From Litorimonas sp963972195 (GTDB lineage Bacteria > Pseudomonadota > Alphaproteobacteria > Caulobacterales > Maricaulaceae), in assembly GCA_963972195.1 (NCBI GenBank), contig CAXATH010000014.1:1-55759 (forward strand): a stretch of DNA of 55,759 nt, read 5' to 3'. Positions 53,098 through 55,759 of this stretch are shown piece by piece. Position 1 is the stretch's first letter, and the number at the start of each line of letters is the position of its first letter. Below the pieces are notes generated by a model, which was given only the letters and a program-made list of their open reading frames with translations, did no database searches and had not been told where the DNA came from. Made by a program: the position numbers and the translations under genes.

Positions 53098-53389
53098 TTG
53101 CGGTCTCCCTGTTTAATGGGCCTCACACCATGCGGGGCCCGACAAGTGCCGCGGCCGGTTAAGGACGCAGCGGTTTTTCTGTCCCTTTTCAGGTCAACAG
53201 GGCTCGAACCGAGACGCAAGTGCACGCGGGGCGCACAATTATACCGGCCTTACTCTGTCTGCGCCGGAAATTAAGCCCTGCGTTTGCGGAGCACCGGTGG
53301 TCTTGGACAGACCGAACATAATCTTTAGGAAAATGCCCGGTATTGAGCCGCAGACCGATAAGTCTGCGACCTCAAATTCTTTTAATCGC
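53098..53389 (-). promoter_or_regulatory. rplJ leader region (L10-type)
   Basis: This 292-bp gap between rplA and rplJ holds no protein gene. It contains a perfect 7-bp hairpin next to the rplA stop (CGCAGAC 53349-53355 / GTCTGCG 53362-53368) and several G/C-rich complementary stretches nearer to rplJ. Its position matches the L10 leader of other bacteria, where L10-L12 represses translation. The exact fold was not computed. Confidence 0.5.
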
Positions 53390-54085
53390 CTAAGTCGACA
53401 CCTCAGACGAATCGATTTTCACACCCGGGCCCATTGAAGAGCTGATCGTGATGCGCTTGATATATGTACCTTTGGCCCCGGAAGGACGCGCTCTCTGGAT
53501 AGCGGTCAAAAACGCATTTACGTTTTCTTCGAGCTTGTCCTGAGAAAAACTTGCTTTCCCGACGCCAGCGTGAACGATCCCAGCTTTTTCCGCCCGGAAT
53601 TCAACAGCGCCGCCTTTAGCATCTCCAACAGCTTTGGCGACATCCATTGTCACAGTTCCAACCTTCGGGTTTGGCATCATGCCCTTAGGGCCCAAAACTT
53701 TACCAAGACGGCCAACAAGCGGCATCATGTCCGGCGTGGCAATAACGCGATCAAAAGGCATATCGCCATTTTGAATTTGCTCAGCCAAATCATCGGCGCC
53801 GACAATATCCGCTCCGGCTTCACGCGCCTCATCTGCCTTTGCATCTTTTGCAAACACAGCAACGCGGATAGATTTACCGGTACCGTTCGGCAACTGACAA
53901 ACGCCGCGGACCATTTGGTCAGCGTGGCGAGGATCAACACCGAGATTTAGAGCCAAATCGATAGTTTCATCGAATTTCACTTTTGCATTGTCTTTAACAA
54001 TCTTTACGGCGTCTGAAACGCTGTAATTATTATCGCGGTCAACATTGGCTTTCGCCGCTGTCATTCTTTTACCTGTTTTAGCCAT
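53390..54085 (-). CDS. rplA: 50S ribosomal protein L1
   Basis: L1 forms the mobile stalk at the E site and represses its own operon in E. coli. The 231 residues show the family pattern, with D-P-R-H-A-D-Q-M-V-R-G near residue 51-61, V-L-G-P-K-G-M-M-P-N-P-K and the C-terminal I-T-I-S-S-S-M-G-P-G. Its start is four bases after the rplK stop. Confidence 0.98.
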   Translation of the reverse strand: MAKTGKRMTAAKANVDRDNNYSVSDAVKIVKDNAKVKFDETIDLALNLGVDPRHADQMVRGVCQLPNGTGKSIRVAVFAKDAKADEAREAGADIVGADDLAEQIQNGDMPFDRVIATPDMMPLVGRLGKVLGPKGMMPNPKVGTVTMDVAKAVGDAKGGAVEFRAEKAGIVHAGVGKASFSQDKLEENVNAFLTAIQRARPSGAKGTYIKRITISSSMGPGVKIDSSEVST

Positions 54086-54089
54086 GATC

Positions 54090-54518
54090 TTACCCTGTCA
54101 CCTCAAAGCCCATTGACCGGGCGGACCCAGCAATAATCTTTGTCGCCTGATCCAAATCATTTGCAGACAAATCTACCATTTTGGCTTCTGCAATTTCGCG
54201 GCACTGCGCCATCGTCACTGTTCCGCCGACTTCGGACCCAGGCAGTGTTCCGCCCTTTTTCACGCCCGCAGCCTTTTTCAGATAATAAGAAGCAGGGGCT
54301 GTTTTGGTAACAAACGTAAAGCTCTTATCCTGATAGACAGTAATAATGGTTGGTGTTGGAATACCTTTTTCAAGCTCTTCCGTTTTGGCATTAAATGCCT
54401 TTGCGAATTCCATAATGTTCACACCGCGCTGACCCAATGCAGGGCCGAGGGGCGGTGAGGGATTGGCTGAACCCGCAGGGATTGTCAGCTTGATATAGCC
54501 TTGAATCTTCTTTGCCAT
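54090..54518 (-). CDS. rplK: 50S ribosomal protein L11
   Basis: L11 is the base of the GTPase-associated centre. The 142 residues start at ATG 54518 after AAGGAGTG, giving M-A-K-K-I-Q-G-Y-I-K-L. P-P-x-G-P-A-L-G-Q-R-G-V-N-I is the factor-binding proline region. The last residues (A-R-S-M-G-F-E-V) are usual. A TTG five codons up is less likely. Confidence 0.98.
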   Translation of the reverse strand: MAKKIQGYIKLTIPAGSANPSPPLGPALGQRGVNIMEFAKAFNAKTEELEKGIPTPTIITVYQDKSFTFVTKTAPASYYLKKAAGVKKGGTLPGSEVGGTVTMAQCREIAEAKMVDLSANDLDQATKIIAGSARSMGFEVTG

Positions 54519-54673
54519 GTTCCACTCCTTCAAGTGTCTTCCGATTTAACGGAAGGATTGATGCAGACCGCCTCATGCTGTCTGCTTTGTGGTGTCCGTG
54601 GTGCGCCTCCTGAAAACAGAAGACAGAAAGGCGATGACTGGACTTAGCCGCGCCTCCCACAGACGATATTCAC

Positions 54674-55207
54674 CTAGCTCTGTTTTTCGACCTGGGTGTA
54701 ATTCAATTCGACAGGTGTTCCCTGCCCAAAAATGTTAATCAAGACCTTCAAGCGCGCATGCTCTTCGTCCACGCTCTCAACAGTGCCGTTAAAGCTTTGA
54801 AACGGTCCGTCGACAACCTTGACGGTCTCGCCGAGATCAAACTGGACCATAGGACGAGGACTATCGACGCCCTCTTGAATTTGCCCAACAATGCGCTCTA
54901 CTTCTTTTTCGCTCACCGGGAGCGGCTTGGAAGTGGAGCCCAAAAACCCCGTTACCTTCGGGGTGTTCTTGACCATGTTGTGAACCGCATCCGTCAGGTC
55001 ACACTTCACAAGGACATAGCCCGGGAAGAACTTGCGCTCTGATTCTACCTTGCGGCCCTTACGAACCTCAACAACACTTTCTGTCGGAACAAGAATTTCC
55101 TCAAAAAGATGGGAAAGGCCCTTCTCTTCCGCTTCACGCTCAATGCTGCGCTGAACATGCTTTTCGAAATTCGAGTAAGCCTGTACGATATACCATTTAG
55201 CTGCCAC
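54674..55207 (-). CDS. nusG: Transcription antitermination protein NusG
   Basis: This is a universal elongation factor linking RNA polymerase to Rho or ribosomes. The 177 residues have the NGN domain (K-W-Y-I-V-Q-A-Y-S-N-F-E-K, F-P-G-Y-V-L-V) and a C-terminal KOW domain (E-T-V-K-V-V-D-G-P-F-Q-S-F). The GTG at 55207 lies two bases past the secE stop and gives the standard N-terminus, with AGGCG upstream. Confidence 0.97.
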   Translation of the reverse strand: MAAKWYIVQAYSNFEKHVQRSIEREAEEKGLSHLFEEILVPTESVVEVRKGRKVESERKFFPGYVLVKCDLTDAVHNMVKNTPKVTGFLGSTSKPLPVSEKEVERIVGQIQEGVDSPRPMVQFDLGETVKVVDGPFQSFNGTVESVDEEHARLKVLINIFGQGTPVELNYTQVEKQS

Positions 55208-55209
55208 AG

Positions 55210-55461
55210 TTACGCGCCTCCCATGCTCAGAACAAGTCTGACGATTGTCGCCAGCGCCCAATCCACGAAGAAGAAGAACACACCCATCAAAACAACCATG
55301 ACCATGACAAGCGCCGTCGTCGTGAGAGTCTCACGCCAAGTTGGCCAAACGACTTTTCGAGCCTCCTGACGAACCTGTCCAAGATATTGAACGGGCCCAA
55401 CAGACGACTTATCGTCTTTGGCATTACCGGCTTTGGCTGGTACTGGCTTTTTCTTGGCCAT
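55210..55461 (-). CDS. secE: Preprotein translocase subunit SecE
   Basis: This is the small essential subunit of the SecYEG channel. It has 83 residues with a single membrane segment (about 55-80), preceded by V-R-Q-E-A-R-K-V-V-W-P-T-W-R-E, the amphipathic family motif. It starts at ATG 55461, after GAGGAAAG. nusG follows at once. Confidence 0.97.
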   Translation of the reverse strand: MAKKKPVPAKAGNAKDDKSSVGPVQYLGQVRQEARKVVWPTWRETLTTTALVMVMVVLMGVFFFFVDWALATIVRLVLSMGGA

Positions 55462-55566
55462 TCTTTCCTCAAACTCCAAAACGCGAAACAGCCCTAGAAG
55501 CTGTTCGCGTTAATGATTGCCACGAACTGAACACACCTCGTTAATCACAAAGTGGTCGGGCGAAGC

Positions 55567-55642
55567 TGGCAGGGGCGGAGGGACTCGAACCCACGACCCT
55601 CGGTTTTGGAGACCGATGCTCTACCAACTGAGCTACACCCCT
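55567..55642 (-). tRNA. tRNA-Trp (anticodon CCA)
   Basis: The 76-nt cloverleaf reads AGGGGTG at the 5' end (55642) to GCCA at 55567-55570. The D-arm is AGCTCAGTTGGTAGAGC, the anticodon loop CTCCAAA with anticodon CCA, and the T-arm GTGGGTTCGAGTCCC. The CCA is encoded. It lies between tuf and secE, its usual place in alphaproteobacteria. Confidence 0.97.
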
Positions 55643-55703
55643 AAAGCAGTCCCGATCGGGCGGCAGGTCGGGGCGTTCCCAACCCGCTATGAAATCTTAA
55701 GCC

Positions 55704-55759
55704 CTAATCAGTAATCTTAGAGACGACGCCGGCACCGACGGTACGTCCGCCTTCACGGA
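55704..55759 (-). CDS. tuf: Elongation factor Tu, C-terminal end (partial)
   Basis: The last 17 codons are visible: R-E-G-G-R-T-V-G-A-G-V-V-S-K-I-T-D followed by TAG. This is the conserved C-terminus of EF-Tu, which brings aminoacyl-tRNA to the ribosome. The rest lies beyond the right edge. Confidence 0.92.
   Translation of the reverse strand, partial: REGGRTVGAGVVSKITD

Noticed and set aside
1..55759. CRISPR arrays, prophage, insertion sequences, toxin-antitoxin pairs
   Set aside because: No regularly spaced direct repeats, transposase, integrase or phage structural genes, and no small toxin-like pairs were seen.

Overview
The window is a stretch of ordinary alphaproteobacterial chromosome of intermediate G+C. 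It carries about 47 protein genes, two tRNAs and several regulatory sites. The gene content points to a stalked or marine alphaproteobacterium (Caulobacterales / Hyphomonadales / Maricaulales type). The signs are a PstA with a long N-terminal extension, a DnaG whose zinc-ribbon cysteines are mostly replaced, dnaG directly followed by rpoD, and many small outer-membrane-type lipoproteins. This placement is an inference from reading the proteins; no search was run. I saw no prophage, transposase, CRISPR array or toxin-antitoxin module.

Layout. 1-319 is a left edge without a recognisable gene, holding a 151-bp nested palindromic element. 320-5083 holds an acyltransferase, an O-antigen-ligase-like polymerase, pyruvate kinase and a LysM lipoprotein. 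5222-9446 holds a dienelactone-hydrolase-like protein, RNase D, RluA, and a divergent Lrp regulator / cysteine-synthase-like pair. 9476-15457 is a phosphate-acquisition block: pstS-pstC-pstA-pstB on the minus strand and a PiT-type permease diverging from it. Well-formed Pho boxes lie on both sides of the shared intergenic region. A tRNA-Leu, a MATE transporter and the NADP malic enzyme follow (15677-19590).

19852-21797 is the nitrogen block glnB-glnA, with a structured leader before glnB and a strong terminator after glnA. After a convergent OsmC gene comes a tightly packed run: ygfZ, a GNAT acetyltransferase, a conserved unknown, tag and a small lipoprotein. Next are a KAS III / HD-hydrolase / membrane-protein run and nadA-nadB. 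29722-31743 holds a GIN-domain (DUF2807) protein and a SIMPL lipoprotein diverging from a region with twin palindromic operators, then panD. 31888-38418 holds a short asparaginase, an operon of M16 peptidase, DUF4349 lipoprotein and Ca2+/Na+ exchanger, and an M19 dipeptidase lipoprotein.

38533-55759 is the information-processing part, almost all on the minus strand: dnaG-rpoD, then (in transcription order) tuf (3' end only), tRNA-Trp, secE, nusG, rplK, rplA, rplJ, rplL, rpoB and rpoC. A bidirectional terminator separates rpoC from a convergent SDR gene. This is the classical bacterial arrangement. Hairpins lie in the rplA-rplJ and rplL-rpoB gaps, where autoregulation and attenuation are known in other bacteria.

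I found no clear new multi-gene system. The observations most worth checking are regulatory: four in-phase Pho half-sites before the PiT gene, paired operators flanking the DUF2807 promoter, the two-hairpin glnB leader, the palindromic element at the left edge, and the degenerate DnaG zinc site.
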